A DNA stretch of 64,000 nt. It comes from Rubripirellula amarantea. Lineage in GTDB: Bacteria; Planctomycetota; Planctomycetia; Pirellulales; Pirellulaceae. A program made the position numbers and the translations under genes. Where the stretch lies: the NCBI RefSeq assembly GCF_007859865.1, contig NZ_SJPI01000001.1:2497132-2561131 (forward strand), given 5' to 3'. Under the pieces are notes generated by a model. That model was given only the letters and a program-made list of their open reading frames with translations, did not search any database and had not been told where the DNA came from. This document shows positions 25,280 to 34,350 of the stretch, in pieces (the first letter of the stretch is position 1; each line of letters starts with the position of its first letter).

Positions 25280-27373
25280 CTACATCAAGAATGCATCCGC
25301 ATCGGCTTTGGGAGCCGGTTGATAGCCCAGCGGTTCCATGCTGCTGCCGGCTCGACCCTGGGACAAACTTCGCACCGCTCCGCTGTAGCCAAACATTTCT
25401 TTCAGCGGCGCATGCGCCGTGATCACTGTCATTTCACCACGGCTTTCCGTCCCCGCAATGATGGCTCGGCGTTGCTGCAGGTCACCCACCAGTTCGCCCA
25501 TGTAGTTGTCCGGTGTTGTCACTTCAACCTTCATAACCGGTTCAAGCAGTACGGGGCCTGCTTCCTCGAGTCCGCGGTCAAACGCATCACCCGCAGCAAT
25601 ACGGAATGCAATTTCATCGGATCCCTCTTCGGCAACTTCCGCAGCGTACGCTTCGAGCTTTACCCCCGAAAGCGGAAACCCGGCAAGCAGTCCACCGCCC
25701 GCGGCACGCTCGCGAAGTTCATTCATCGCGGCATCGCGAACGGTGTTGCTGATCGGCGCGTCGGGCGGAAGTCGGTCGAAGACCAAGACCGGAGCTGACG
25801 GATTATCCAGTGGAGAAATCTTCACGCTAAGTCGCGCGAACATCTGAGTGGCACCCATTTGTCGATTGCAAACACCCACCACATCCGCAGAGCCCCCGAT
25901 CGTTTCGCGGTAATTCACTCGTGGCTTGTAGAACTTAACGTTCAGACCAAAATCACGGGTCAAGCGATGCTGGATCACTTCCAAGTGCAATTCGCCCATG
26001 CCGCTAATGAGTGTTTGTCCGCTCTCTTCGTTTTCTTGAGCGTGAAAGGTCGGGTCCTGGCGTCGAAGCATGTCGAGTGCTTCTTCGAGCTTCTTTTTGT
26101 CAGCGGTGCTTTCAGGCTCGATTGCCATCGATAGCACCGATTCAGCAAAATTGATGCTCGGCAGTTCAATGAGGGCAGACGAGTCGCATACCGTATCGCC
26201 GGTGATGGCGAATCTTGGACCGATCACGCAAGCGATATCGCCAGCGGTTACCGAATCCGTTTGGCCGTCTCGATCTTTCTTGGTGGCATGAATTTGCCAA
26301 ATCTGAGCAATGTTTTCTTTCTTGTTTCGGTTAGGGCATTGGACGCGTGAGTTTTGCTTGAGCACGCCGCTGTAGACACGAATCCAATAATTGTCGCCCG
26401 TCTTGGCAGGCAAAATTTTAAACACCAGGCCGCAGAACGGTTCGCTTGGGTCAGGTTTTCTTATGAGTGTCGTCTCTGGTTTCTTAGGATCGATACCTTC
26501 TACGGGTGGGCGATCGAGGGGGCTAGGTAGAAAGTTACCAACCGCTGTCATCAAAGGTTGCACGCCGATTCCATGCAAAGCAGAACCGCAGAGCAGCACC
26601 TGAATTTTCCGTTCAATCACACCACTGCGCAATGCCGCGATGATCATTTCTCGCGGCACCTCCTTTTCCTCCATCGCCATCAATGCCGCTTCTTCGCTGA
26701 GGTCATAAACCGCCTCGAGCATCTGCTCTCGCCACAGTTTGGCGTCGTCGAGCAATTCGGCTGGAATTTCCTTTTCACGAACTTCTTTGCCCTCGGTGCT
26801 CGGATCGAATTCAAGCATTTTCAGGTCGATCAGATCAATCACGCCTCGGAATGGATCTTTGACGTGCGAAGGGCCTTCGCCGACGGGGATTTCGATCGGG
26901 ACCGGTTTGCCACCCAGGCGAGGTCCAATGTCGTTCAAGACGCTTTCAAAACTTGCACCTTCGCGGTCCATCTTGTTGATGAAAACGATTCGCGGAACGC
27001 TGTAGCGGTCAGCTTGTCGCCATACCGTTTCGCTTTGTGCTTCAACACCTTCGCGGGCCGAGAACACAACAACCGCGCCGTCGAGAACACGTAGGCAGCG
27101 TTCCACTTCGGCGGTGAAGTCAACGTGCCCCGGTGTATCGAGCAGGTTGATGTTGAAGGCGTTCCAAGAGTACTTCACACAGGCACTAAAGATCGTGATG
27201 CCACGCTCTTGTTCCTCGGGGTCGTCATCGGTATCGGTGGTACCGTGGTCAACACGTCCGACGCGATGCTTGGCTCCGGACAGGTACAACATTCGCTCGG
27301 TCACGGTGGTTTTCCCCGCGTCGATGTGCGCGATGATGCCGATGTTGCGAATTTTGGATATGTCGGAGGCCAT
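25280..27373 (-). CDS. fusA: Elongation factor G
   Basis: 697 residues, close to the usual ~700. GTPase motifs: G1 'AHIDAGKTT', G2 'ERGITI', G3 'DTPGHVDF', G4 'NKMD'. Domains II-V follow in normal order, ending 'LSQGRAGSSMEPLGYQPAPK'. The N-terminal signature 'ERMLYLSG', 'GRVDHGTTDTD' and 'ERCLRVLDGAVVVF' looks closer to the mitochondrial EF-G2/spd-type EF-G group than to E. coli EF-G, so the protein could favour ribosome recycling or be one of several paralogues; this is inference. It lies after rpsL and rpsG as in the str operon, but a terminator stands between rpsG and fusA, and tuf does not follow. Confidence 0.95.
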   Translation of the reverse strand: MASDISKIRNIGIIAHIDAGKTTVTERMLYLSGAKHRVGRVDHGTTDTDDDPEEQERGITIFSACVKYSWNAFNINLLDTPGHVDFTAEVERCLRVLDGAVVVFSAREGVEAQSETVWRQADRYSVPRIVFINKMDREGASFESVLNDIGPRLGGKPVPIEIPVGEGPSHVKDPFRGVIDLIDLKMLEFDPSTEGKEVREKEIPAELLDDAKLWREQMLEAVYDLSEEAALMAMEEKEVPREMIIAALRSGVIERKIQVLLCGSALHGIGVQPLMTAVGNFLPSPLDRPPVEGIDPKKPETTLIRKPDPSEPFCGLVFKILPAKTGDNYWIRVYSGVLKQNSRVQCPNRNKKENIAQIWQIHATKKDRDGQTDSVTAGDIACVIGPRFAITGDTVCDSSALIELPSINFAESVLSMAIEPESTADKKKLEEALDMLRRQDPTFHAQENEESGQTLISGMGELHLEVIQHRLTRDFGLNVKFYKPRVNYRETIGGSADVVGVCNRQMGATQMFARLSVKISPLDNPSAPVLVFDRLPPDAPISNTVRDAAMNELRERAAGGGLLAGFPLSGVKLEAYAAEVAEEGSDEIAFRIAAGDAFDRGLEEAGPVLLEPVMKVEVTTPDNYMGELVGDLQQRRAIIAGTESRGEMTVITAHAPLKEMFGYSGAVRSLSQGRAGSSMEPLGYQPAPKADADAFLM

Positions 27374-27543
27374 AGTTGTGAAAGCAGGTCGTCGGGGATT
27401 GGTAGGTAGGGTGAGGGAATCTTACCGAAGAGGCGATCAAACGCCCAGCGTCGTAGTTGCCCGTTGCGAGCTTCTACGTGGAATGTAGTTTCGCCAGCGA
27501 GTGTTTGACGACGCGGTGGGAAATGGACAACCCGAAGCGCAAT

Positions 27544-27580
27544 AAAAAACCGCGTTGGGAACAAGTCCGAACGCGGTTCG
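27544..27580 (-). terminator. Intrinsic terminator between rpsG and fusA
   Basis: A perfect 9-bp inverted repeat AACCGCGTT/AACGCGGTT (27548-27556 with 27570-27578) is followed on the minus strand by TTTTTT (27544-27549). An outer repeat CAACCC/GGGTTG (27528-27533 with 27582-27587) could extend the stem. It lies just after the rpsG stop at 27602, so much rpsL-rpsG transcription should stop before fusA. Confidence 0.85.
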
Positions 27581-27601
27581 TGGGTTGAGATAAGGGTTTG
27601 C

Positions 27602-28078
27602 TTACCAAGCGAAGTGAGCGAACGCCTTGTTAGCATCGGCCATACGGTGCGTGTTTTCGCGTTTGGTGTAGGCAACACCTTCCTTCTTGTAGGCAGCCAA
27701 CAATTCGTCGGCAAGCTTCAAGTGCATCGGACGGCCCTTCTTGTCACGAACGGCACCAAGCAACCAACGGAACGCAAGGCTTTGTTGGCGTGAGCGGTTC
27801 ACTTGCATCGGCACTTGGTAGCTTGCACCACCGACTCGCTTGCTGCGAACTTCGATGTAGGGCTTAATGTTCTCGATCGCAGCCTCGAAGACCTCGATAG
27901 GTTCCTGATCGGGCACTTCCTTACGCTTGGCAATCTCATCGAGCGCATCGTAGAAAACACGTTGAGCAGTGGTCTTCTTGCCATCGAGCATCAAGCAGTT
28001 GATGAACTTGCTAGCCAGCATCGAGTTGAACCGAGGGTCACCCTTCATTTGGCTTTTGCTGGAAGTGATACGTCCCAT
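27602..28078 (-). CDS. rpsG: 30S ribosomal protein S7
   Basis: 158 residues, normal length. Recognised by '[20 protein letters not shown]', '[11 protein letters not shown]' and '[18 protein letters not shown]'-type segments and the C-terminal '[13 protein letters not shown]'. S7 nucleates assembly of the head of the small subunit and contacts E-site tRNA. It lies 80 bp after rpsL and is followed by a terminator. Confidence 0.98.
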   Translation of the reverse strand: MGRITSSKSQMKGDPRFNSMLASKFINCLMLDGKKTTAQRVFYDALDEIAKRKEVPDQEPIEVFEAAIENIKPYIEVRSKRVGGASYQVPMQVNRSRQQSLAFRWLLGAVRDKKGRPMHLKLADELLAAYKKEGVAYTKRENTHRMADANKAFAHFAW

Positions 28079-28158
28079 GGATTGATTTTCAGTCTAAGAA
28101 AGTGGGTGTGTGTTTTTAATGGAGCAAAGTGCATTAGCAGCGTGGGATGCTGCAAAAA

Positions 28159-28527
28159 CTACTTCTTCTTGACGCCGTAACGGCTTCGGGACTGCTTACG
28201 GCCATCAACGCCCAATGCGTCACGTGAACCGCGAACGACCTGGTAGCGAACACCCGGCAAGTCACGAACACGACCACCACGGATCAAAACGATCGAGTGT
28301 TCTTGCAGGTTGTGACCTTCACCAGGGATGTAAACGGTGACTTCTTTGCCGTTGCTCAAGCGAACACGCGAGATCTTCCGAAGAGCCGAGTTAGGCTTCT
28401 TAGGGGTCATCGTCCGAACCTGGAGACAAACGCCTTGCTTGTGGGGGCATTTTTCGAGAACAGGCGACTTGCTTTGGCTCTTTTTGAGCTTACGGCGTTT
28501 GCGGACGAGTTGATTGATCGTTGGCAT
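28159..28527 (-). CDS. rpsL: 30S ribosomal protein S12
   Basis: 122 residues, normal length. The decoding-site loops are intact: '[18 protein letters not shown]' and '[18 protein letters not shown]' with 'DLPGVRYQ'. The lysine in 'TPKKPNS', where streptomycin-resistance changes occur in other bacteria, has the wild-type residue. First gene of the unit, with a strong promoter-like site ~100-130 bases upstream. Confidence 0.98.
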   Translation of the reverse strand: MPTINQLVRKRRKLKKSQSKSPVLEKCPHKQGVCLQVRTMTPKKPNSALRKISRVRLSNGKEVTVYIPGEGHNLQEHSIVLIRGGRVRDLPGVRYQVVRGSRDALGVDGRKQSRSRYGVKKK

Positions 28528-28629
28528 GAATCAGCAGCGAACAGGTTAGAGAAAAACGCCGCGAATTACGGAGTTTTGGGTGTTTGTTAGGGTTCCTGGG
28601 GCACATCGGTAGCTACCAGGGAACGCGAA

Positions 28630-28657
28630 AGTATCCTCGTCGACGAATTTCTGTCAA
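28630..28657 (-). promoter_or_regulatory. Candidate sigma-70 promoter of rpsL-rpsG
   Basis: On the minus strand a consensus -35 TTGACA (28652-28657) and a -10-like GATACT (28630-28635, four of six) are 16 bp apart. Start would be near 28623, giving a ~95-nt leader before rpsL. Confidence 0.6.
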
Positions 28658-28832
28658 TAGCTTCCAGCTTTTTCCGGAATCTTTCGGGGCAAGTGCGGTC
28701 TGAGCTGAGAGTCTTCGCGTACTTAGTGGTAGGGCCAATGAGCGGAACATTTCTCCGCCACCGGACCCCACGCATTCATTTCTTATTTGTCTTTCGACCG
28801 ACACTGTTTCCCTATTGCTAGGAACTGCATTT

Positions 28833-29030
28833 ATGTTCAATTCCACCACTTATGCCGCTGAGCGGGATTCCGAATCGGCTGATTGCGTCGCTGTTTCACA
28901 CGTTGAAACGCAGCCAAACGCACCGCAAGCACCCATGCTTGAGAACGTCATCGCGGCGATTTGCCTGGACGCTCGTGAGGATTCGCTTCGCTACGCCTTG
29001 CGAAGCAACGTCGGTCATGACGGCGAGTAA
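28833..29030 (+). CDS. Small hypothetical protein
   Basis: A possible 65-residue protein from the ATG at 28833 with AGGA ten bases upstream, divergent from rpsL. It is acidic with no transmembrane segment; the second half 'MLENVIAAICLDAREDSLRY' looks helical. I do not recognise it. Support for a real transcription unit is a 16-bp perfect inverted repeat ending in TTTTT about 130 bases downstream. It could equally be chance. Confidence 0.4.
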   Translation: MFNSTTYAAERDSESADCVAVSHVETQPNAPQAPMLENVIAAICLDAREDSLRYALRSNVGHDGE

Positions 29031-29061
29031 TTCGCCGAATCTCATTTCAAACCGGTTATTC

Positions 29062-29162
29062 CCCGATTTGATTTAGCACCACCGATGGCCCAGCCGTTCG
29101 GATTGGACTTCTTCTTTTATCTCTCCAATGTTCTAGAAGAGGCTAAATCAAATCGGGTTTTT
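29062..29162 (+). repeat. 16-bp perfect inverted repeat with T-run (possible terminator)
   Basis: CCCGATTTGATTTAGC (29062-29077) and its exact complement (29142-29157) are 64 nt apart, and TTTTT (29158-29162) follows on the plus strand. The right arm overlaps the last codons and stop of hisA. It could end plus-strand transcription from the small gene, or pair hisA 3' mRNA with sequence beyond its stop. Confidence 0.6.
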
Positions 29163-29942
29163 CGTGCGCTGATTCCAGCGTAGTAATTCTTCATACGTGA
29201 CCCCGGTTCCACCGAACAGGTCTAGGGCACTGCCGACGGTCACATCAAGCTTCGAGCCGCTGACGCGGTCAATGAACTCGATGTCTTCTAGTGAGGCCAC
29301 GCCGCCGGCATAAGTCATGGGAAGGCCAGCCCATCCGCCGAGCAGTTCGACTAGCTTCTCGTCCACGCCTCCACACAGGCCTTCGACGTCGGCTGCGTGA
29401 ATCAAAAATTCGTCGGCGAAATCAGATAATTGGTTGAGGTTTTCGTAAGTGATGGCAAGCTCCGTGATCGTTTGCCAGCGGTTCATTGCCACGTGCCAAC
29501 TCGGGTGATCATCGTCGTCGCTCGTTCGGCGGCAACTCAAATCAATCACAACACGTTGTTTTCCGACTGCGGCGACTAGGCTAGCCAAGCGGTCGTATTC
29601 CAGTTTTCCCGTATCGCTAAATAACCACGATGTCACGATGACATGGCTCGCCCCCGCGTCGATCCAAGACGCTGCGTTTTCGCAGGTGATGCCTCCACCG
29701 ATTTGCAGGCCATCCGGATATGCAGACAGAGCAGCTTTGGCGGCTTCTTCATTTCCCGGGCCAAGTTTGATGACGTGACCACCGGTGAGCTGATCTAGGC
29801 AGTATTTTCGCGCAAACCACTCGGGCGGCTGCTTGGCAACGTGATTCTCGACCAAATGCTGGTTGTCGTCTCGAAGAGTTCCGCCGACGATTTGCTTAAC
29901 TTGGCCATCGTGCAAGTCGATGCAAGGACGAAAGAATGTCAC
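29148..29942 (-). CDS. hisA: HisA isomerase, eukaryotic (HIS6) type
   Basis: About 264 residues from GTG at 29942, chosen because family members begin within a few residues of 'FRPCIDLHDGQVKQIVGGTL'; TTG at 29984 would add 14 residues, and no ATG is available. The protein is a TIM barrel for the fourth histidine-pathway step, isomerising ProFAR to PRFAR. Recognised segments are 'GHVIKLGPGNEEAAKAAL', 'GLQIGGGITCENA', 'HVIVTSWLF' and 'MTYAGGVASLEDIEFID'. The 'KQIVGGTL' opening and insertions mark the fungal/plant HIS6 type (TIGR02129-like), not the common bacterial HisA. No other his gene is nearby. Its 3' end overlaps a long inverted repeat. Confidence 0.88.
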   Translation of the reverse strand: MTFFRPCIDLHDGQVKQIVGGTLRDDNQHLVENHVAKQPPEWFARKYCLDQLTGGHVIKLGPGNEEAAKAALSAYPDGLQIGGGITCENAASWIDAGASHVIVTSWLFSDTGKLEYDRLASLVAAVGKQRVVIDLSCRRTSDDDDHPSWHVAMNRWQTITELAITYENLNQLSDFADEFLIHAADVEGLCGGVDEKLVELLGGWAGLPMTYAGGVASLEDIEFIDRVSGSKLDVTVGSALDLFGGTGVTYEELLRWNQRTKNPI

Positions 29943-30105
29943 GGGCAGGTGGCCTCGGGCGTTAAGATGAAGGAACCAGGGCAAGCGAGGGCATCCATTC
30001 TAGGACGAGCCGGGAGCCCGAAGTCTAGCGTCGCCACTTTTGCGGTATAACGGTGCGACATTGGAAACGACATTCGTCCGCAACCAGATCTGTTGAACTC
30101 ACTTC

Positions 30106-32550
30106 ATGCCGACTTCGCCCGCATCCTCAGGTTATCTCGATCCGCGATTGACGCAATTGCTGGAAGGATTGCGTCATCGAGTCCGCCGATATGTCGTGTG
30201 GGATTCGGTGCTCGCTCTCGCTGCGGTTGTATTGACTGCGTTTTGGCTGGGCCTAGCACTGGATTACTTGCCGGTTGTGATGGGCGGAACCGAGATGCCT
30301 TGGTTGGCTCGGCTCTTGTTGCTAGTCGTTGTGGCAGTTGTTCTTGTCTTTATCGCGACCAAGATGTTGTTTGGACGACTGAATCGACCGTTGCCCGATG
30401 ATTCGCTTGCTTTACTAGTGGAACGGCACCACCCCGACCTGGGCGGTCGTCTGGTGACTGCGGTGCAATTGAATCGGCCCGGTCGTGACGGGGATTCCCA
30501 TTCCGCGAAATTGCTTAGGCACGTTCACGACGAGGCGGCGGATGCCATTGACCGAGTCGATCCCGCGAAAGTGTTTCGTTTAGAGCCGCTCATTCGAAAG
30601 GCAATGATTGTGGCACCGCTATTGTTGATGGCGGTCCTGATGCTGGTGATTAGCCCCCAAGCGTTTGGTCGGGCTGCATCTCGGCTGACGTTGTTGTCCG
30701 ACGAACCTTGGCCGCGTCGGGCTCATTTGGAAATGGTCGGCGTGGAATTGCCTGTTGTGACAGCCGCCGACAATCAAAACGCCGAGCCGCAACTCGTGGC
30801 CTTTGAAAACAAAGTCGTCAGGCTACCTCGCGGCAGTAGTGGTTCGCTTCGCATTCGCGCCAAAGCCGACGGCGATGCTGAGTTGCCCGTTGTGTGCACG
30901 GTCTACTACCAAACCATTCCAAGCGACAATGCCTCGAACGCCAATTCAGCAGCGGGCGTTGTTTCGAGCGGTCAAACCAACATGCGCAGAGTCGGTCGGG
31001 TGATTGATGGTTATCAGTCGTTTTTGCTTGACGGTCCACCGCTGGCCAGCCTTAGCGATTCGGTTGAGTTTTACGTGCGTGGATTGGACGATCGCTTAGA
31101 CGGCTTTCGAATCGAAGCGGTGACGCCGCCAGCGGTAGCCGACATGAAGGTTCGCGTTCGGTATCCCCAGTACTTGCAAAGCGATCCTGTGGCTGCATCA
31201 ACCGGCGATCGACCCGATTGGGATTTGGAGTCGTCGTATCAATCTGGTTTGCGTGTCGCCGAGGGAAGTGATGTGACTTTGGTAGCGACAAGCAGCATGC
31301 CACTTGGTGACGCCGACGTGATGGTTAAGTCCATCAATGAACAGCCGGTGCCGTTCACGACGGAGTATTCCGACGACCGAACTGAGTTGCGTCTTCGAAT
31401 CAACAATTTCACCAACGCGACGACTGTGTCGATCGTGCCACGTGATGTCAGCGGGATTTCTGCTCAAGCGCCTTATCGGTACTTCCTGGGGGTAGTTCTT
31501 GATGAGCCGCCTGAACTCAAAATGAAGTTAATCGGGATCGGCTCTGCTGTTACCCCGATCGCTAAGATTCCTGTCGAAGCCAGCGTGATCGACGACTACG
31601 GCGTGCAGCGACTGGTGGTGTCGGTGACTCCCACAAAGGCAGGTGAGGAACAACCCGAAACTGGTGCCGACGATGAAGTTTCGCTTCAAGTGGCTTCACG
31701 AACACCTGGAATCGACCGTGATGGAGATGCAAAGACCGAACTCGATCTGCGTGATTTGATCGCCAACGGCGAGCTGCCCGAGCTGGTTCCCGATGATGCG
31801 ATCAACGTGATTGGCGAAGCATCCGATCGCTACAATCTAAGTGGCAACCACCTCACTCGCAGTGAAATTTTTAGGCTGCAGGTTGTGACTCCTGAAAAGT
31901 TGCTCGCGCTTTTGGAGCGGCGGGAGTTGGCGCTGCGTGCGCGACTTGAGCAGACCATCGACGAGACCCGCAACTTGCGAGATGCACTGAGTCTGCTGCA
32001 GCGAGGTTTCGATAGCGAGAAACCTACTTCAACGCCCGATGCAGAGGAATCAACGGCCAGCGACAATCAAGCCGACACCGATGAGGTTCGCAAGAACCAA
32101 GTTCGCCGATTGCGAGTCCAGCAATCCGGCCTGCAGGCTAGCAAGACTTCGGAGGAGTTGTCTGGTATCGCAGCGTCTTTGGAAGACTTGTTGTTGGAAA
32201 TGGTCAACAACCGAGTCGATAGTGTCGACCGTCGCGAACGTATTGGCGTCGGCGTTCGCGATCCTCTCCGCCGAATCGTCGAAGTGCCCCTGGCCAAGCT
32301 CAGCGAACAGATCGTGGATGTCGAGCGATTGATTGGTGACGATGAAGCGGCAAAGTCGAAAACGCGTGATGCCGTTACCACGGCCGAAGACGTGTTGCTG
32401 CAGCTTACCGCTGTGCTCGACAAAATGCTTGATCTGGAAAGTTACAACGAAATCTTGGACATGGTTCGTGGTTTGATCGACGATCAAGATGAACTGCTTG
32501 AAGACACCAAGTCCGAACGAAAGAAACGCGTGCTGGATTTATTCCAATGA
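30106..32550 (+). CDS. Large membrane protein with C-terminal coiled coil, unknown function
   Basis: 814 residues. Three hydrophobic segments in the first ~190 residues ('VLALAAVVLTAFWLGLALDY', 'LLLLVVVAVVLVFIATKMLF', 'IVAPLLLMAVLMLVISP') are followed by a ~450-residue beta-rich extracytoplasmic part and a charged, coiled-coil C-terminus. The layout resembles DUF4175-type proteins and a planctomycete family found next to MoxR/vWA genes, but no diagnostic motif was seen. Its stop overlaps the next start (ATGA). It is probably part of a membrane complex with the two following genes. Confidence 0.8.
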   Translation: MPTSPASSGYLDPRLTQLLEGLRHRVRRYVVWDSVLALAAVVLTAFWLGLALDYLPVVMGGTEMPWLARLLLLVVVAVVLVFIATKMLFGRLNRPLPDDSLALLVERHHPDLGGRLVTAVQLNRPGRDGDSHSAKLLRHVHDEAADAIDRVDPAKVFRLEPLIRKAMIVAPLLLMAVLMLVISPQAFGRAASRLTLLSDEPWPRRAHLEMVGVELPVVTAADNQNAEPQLVAFENKVVRLPRGSSGSLRIRAKADGDAELPVVCTVYYQTIPSDNASNANSAAGVVSSGQTNMRRVGRVIDGYQSFLLDGPPLASLSDSVEFYVRGLDDRLDGFRIEAVTPPAVADMKVRVRYPQYLQSDPVAASTGDRPDWDLESSYQSGLRVAEGSDVTLVATSSMPLGDADVMVKSINEQPVPFTTEYSDDRTELRLRINNFTNATTVSIVPRDVSGISAQAPYRYFLGVVLDEPPELKMKLIGIGSAVTPIAKIPVEASVIDDYGVQRLVVSVTPTKAGEEQPETGADDEVSLQVASRTPGIDRDGDAKTELDLRDLIANGELPELVPDDAINVIGEASDRYNLSGNHLTRSEIFRLQVVTPEKLLALLERRELALRARLEQTIDETRNLRDALSLLQRGFDSEKPTSTPDAEESTASDNQADTDEVRKNQVRRLRVQQSGLQASKTSEELSGIAASLEDLLLEMVNNRVDSVDRRERIGVGVRDPLRRIVEVPLAKLSEQIVDVERLIGDDEAAKSKTRDAVTTAEDVLLQLTAVLDKMLDLESYNEILDMVRGLIDDQDELLEDTKSERKKRVLDLFQ

Positions 32551-34337
32551 TGAAGCGATCACTGTTCTTAGTTTTCTGTGTGTTCCTAGCATGGCAGCAC
32601 GTCGCGATGGGGCCGAGTTTCGGTGTCCCTTTCGCTTCAGGTCAAGACGATTCGGCGCAAGAAGGTGGTGACGAAGCCGCGCTGGCGCAGCGTCAATTGG
32701 GCGTGGCAAATCGCTATCAGCGGTTAGAAGAGCTTCTGTTGCGTTTGGCTGATGTTGAAGCGGCGGAGAACCCCGAGCGGGCTGCCCTGCTTCGTCGAGC
32801 AGCACGCCAATCTCGCGATAAGTTTGTGCTCGAAAAATTGCAAACTGCGTCCGAATCGCTCCGAAATCAAGAGTTCCAGAAGGCGGTTGAAAGTCAGGGC
32901 GACGCTCAGGAGCAACTGGCATCGCTGCTGAAATTATTGATGAGTGAAGATCGCAGCAAGCGAATCCGTGATGAGAAGGAGCGATATGCCAAGTTGATCA
33001 AAGATCTGAAACGGAATTTGAACAACCAGCGTAGTGCTCGCGCTCGCACTGAAAATGGTGCTGATCTCAAGCAAGTCGAGAAGGAGCAGAAAGACGTCAC
33101 CCAACGAAGTCAGGAACTCAACGACCGCATGAAGGATGAGGGCGACGAGAACGCGAGCGATTTTGAATCGGACGATCAAGCGAAGCCAGAGGATCAGGCC
33201 GCCGACTCGGAATCAAAGTCAGGCGATGATGAGTCAAACGATGGCCAAACCAAAGAGCCTGGAGAGATGCAACAGGGCGAATCTGAGCAGAGTGAGTCTG
33301 AGCAGAGTGAGTCGAAGCAGGGTAAGTCGAAGGAAGGTGAATCCAAAGAAGCTGAGTCCAAGGAGTCACCGTCCGCTGAGTCTGAATCCCAGCAAGGCGA
33401 ATCCCAGCAAGGCGAATCCCAGCAAGGCGAATCTCAGCAGGGCGAACAGCAACAGGGCCAGTCACAGCAGTCTGACCAATCGCAGCCCCAGACCCCTGAG
33501 CAGCCTAAGACCCCCGAGCAAGAAGTTCAGCAGCAGCTTGAGCAAGCGATTAAGAAAATGCAGCAGGCCGAGGAGGAACTGAAAAAAGCTCAGCGTGAAC
33601 CCGCTACCGAGAAACAGCGTGAAGCCGAAGAAAATCTGCGAGCCGCCATCGATCGACTTGAGCAAATCCTGCGTCAGCTTCGCGAAGAGGAGATGCAGAG
33701 GGAACTTGCCAAGTTGGAATCGAGGCTTCGGAAAATGGCTCAAATGCAAGTCGACGTGCTCGAGAAGACCAAGTTGCTCGCTTCGGTTCCCAAGTCTCAG
33801 CGTGACCGGACTACGGATTTGAAGGCGGGGGATCTGGCATTCGACGAAAAAAAAATCACCCTCGAAGCGGACCGAGCCATGCTTTTGTTGCGGGAAGAAG
33901 GCTCAAGTGTCGCGTTTCCAGAAGTTGTTTCCCAAATTCGTGCCGATACTGCTCGAGTGGCTGAACGACTGGCGAGAGCTCAAATTGACACTGTGACTCA
34001 GGGGATCCAGCAGGACATCCTGGCGGCTTTGGAAGAGATGATTGCCGCCCTACAGAAGGCCCAGCGGGATTTAGAGAAGCAACGTCAGGAGCAACAACAG
34101 GGCCAGCCCGGCCAACCCGGACAAGGCGAACAGCCGTTGGTGGAGGCAATTGCGGAGCTGAAACTGCTGCGGACCATGGAAACTCGGATTAAATCCACCA
34201 CGGATCGCTATTCGGGGCTGCTAGAATCAGGTGAGTCGTCTGGAGACGAAGTTTTGCCGTTATTGCAAGATCTCTCCGAACGGCAAAACCGTCTGTACCA
34301 GATCACTCGAGATTTGGTATTGAAGAGGAACCAATGA
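32547..34337 (+). CDS. Exported coiled-coil protein with Ser/Glu/Gln repeat tract
   Basis: 596 residues, start overlapping the previous stop. A signal peptide 'RSLFLVFCVFLAWQHVAM' is followed by long heptad-rich helices. Residues ~200-330 are a low-complexity tract of 'SEQSESKQGKSKEGES' and 'QQGESQQGE' units; the DNA has four near-identical 15-bp units at 33390-33449. A second coiled coil and a 'QQGQPGQPGQGEQP' tract follow. No enzyme motif is visible. The coiled coils could pair with that of the preceding membrane protein. Slippage in the 15-bp units may change tract length between strains. Confidence 0.82.
   Translation: MMKRSLFLVFCVFLAWQHVAMGPSFGVPFASGQDDSAQEGGDEAALAQRQLGVANRYQRLEELLLRLADVEAAENPERAALLRRAARQSRDKFVLEKLQTASESLRNQEFQKAVESQGDAQEQLASLLKLLMSEDRSKRIRDEKERYAKLIKDLKRNLNNQRSARARTENGADLKQVEKEQKDVTQRSQELNDRMKDEGDENASDFESDDQAKPEDQAADSESKSGDDESNDGQTKEPGEMQQGESEQSESEQSESKQGKSKEGESKEAESKESPSAESESQQGESQQGESQQGESQQGEQQQGQSQQSDQSQPQTPEQPKTPEQEVQQQLEQAIKKMQQAEEELKKAQREPATEKQREAEENLRAAIDRLEQILRQLREEEMQRELAKLESRLRKMAQMQVDVLEKTKLLASVPKSQRDRTTDLKAGDLAFDEKKITLEADRAMLLLREEGSSVAFPEVVSQIRADTARVAERLARAQIDTVTQGIQQDILAALEEMIAALQKAQRDLEKQRQEQQQGQPGQPGQGEQPLVEAIAELKLLRTMETRIKSTTDRYSGLLESGESSGDEVLPLLQDLSERQNRLYQITRDLVLKRNQ
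33390..33449 (+). repeat. Tandem 15-bp units coding Gln-Gln-Gly-Glu-Ser
   Basis: Three perfect copies of CAGCAAGGCGAATCC-type units (33390-33434, one T at the end of the third) and a fourth diverged copy, in frame. They add five residues per unit to the disordered tract. Confidence 0.85.
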
Positions 34338-34350
34338 ACGAGAGGTGAAC

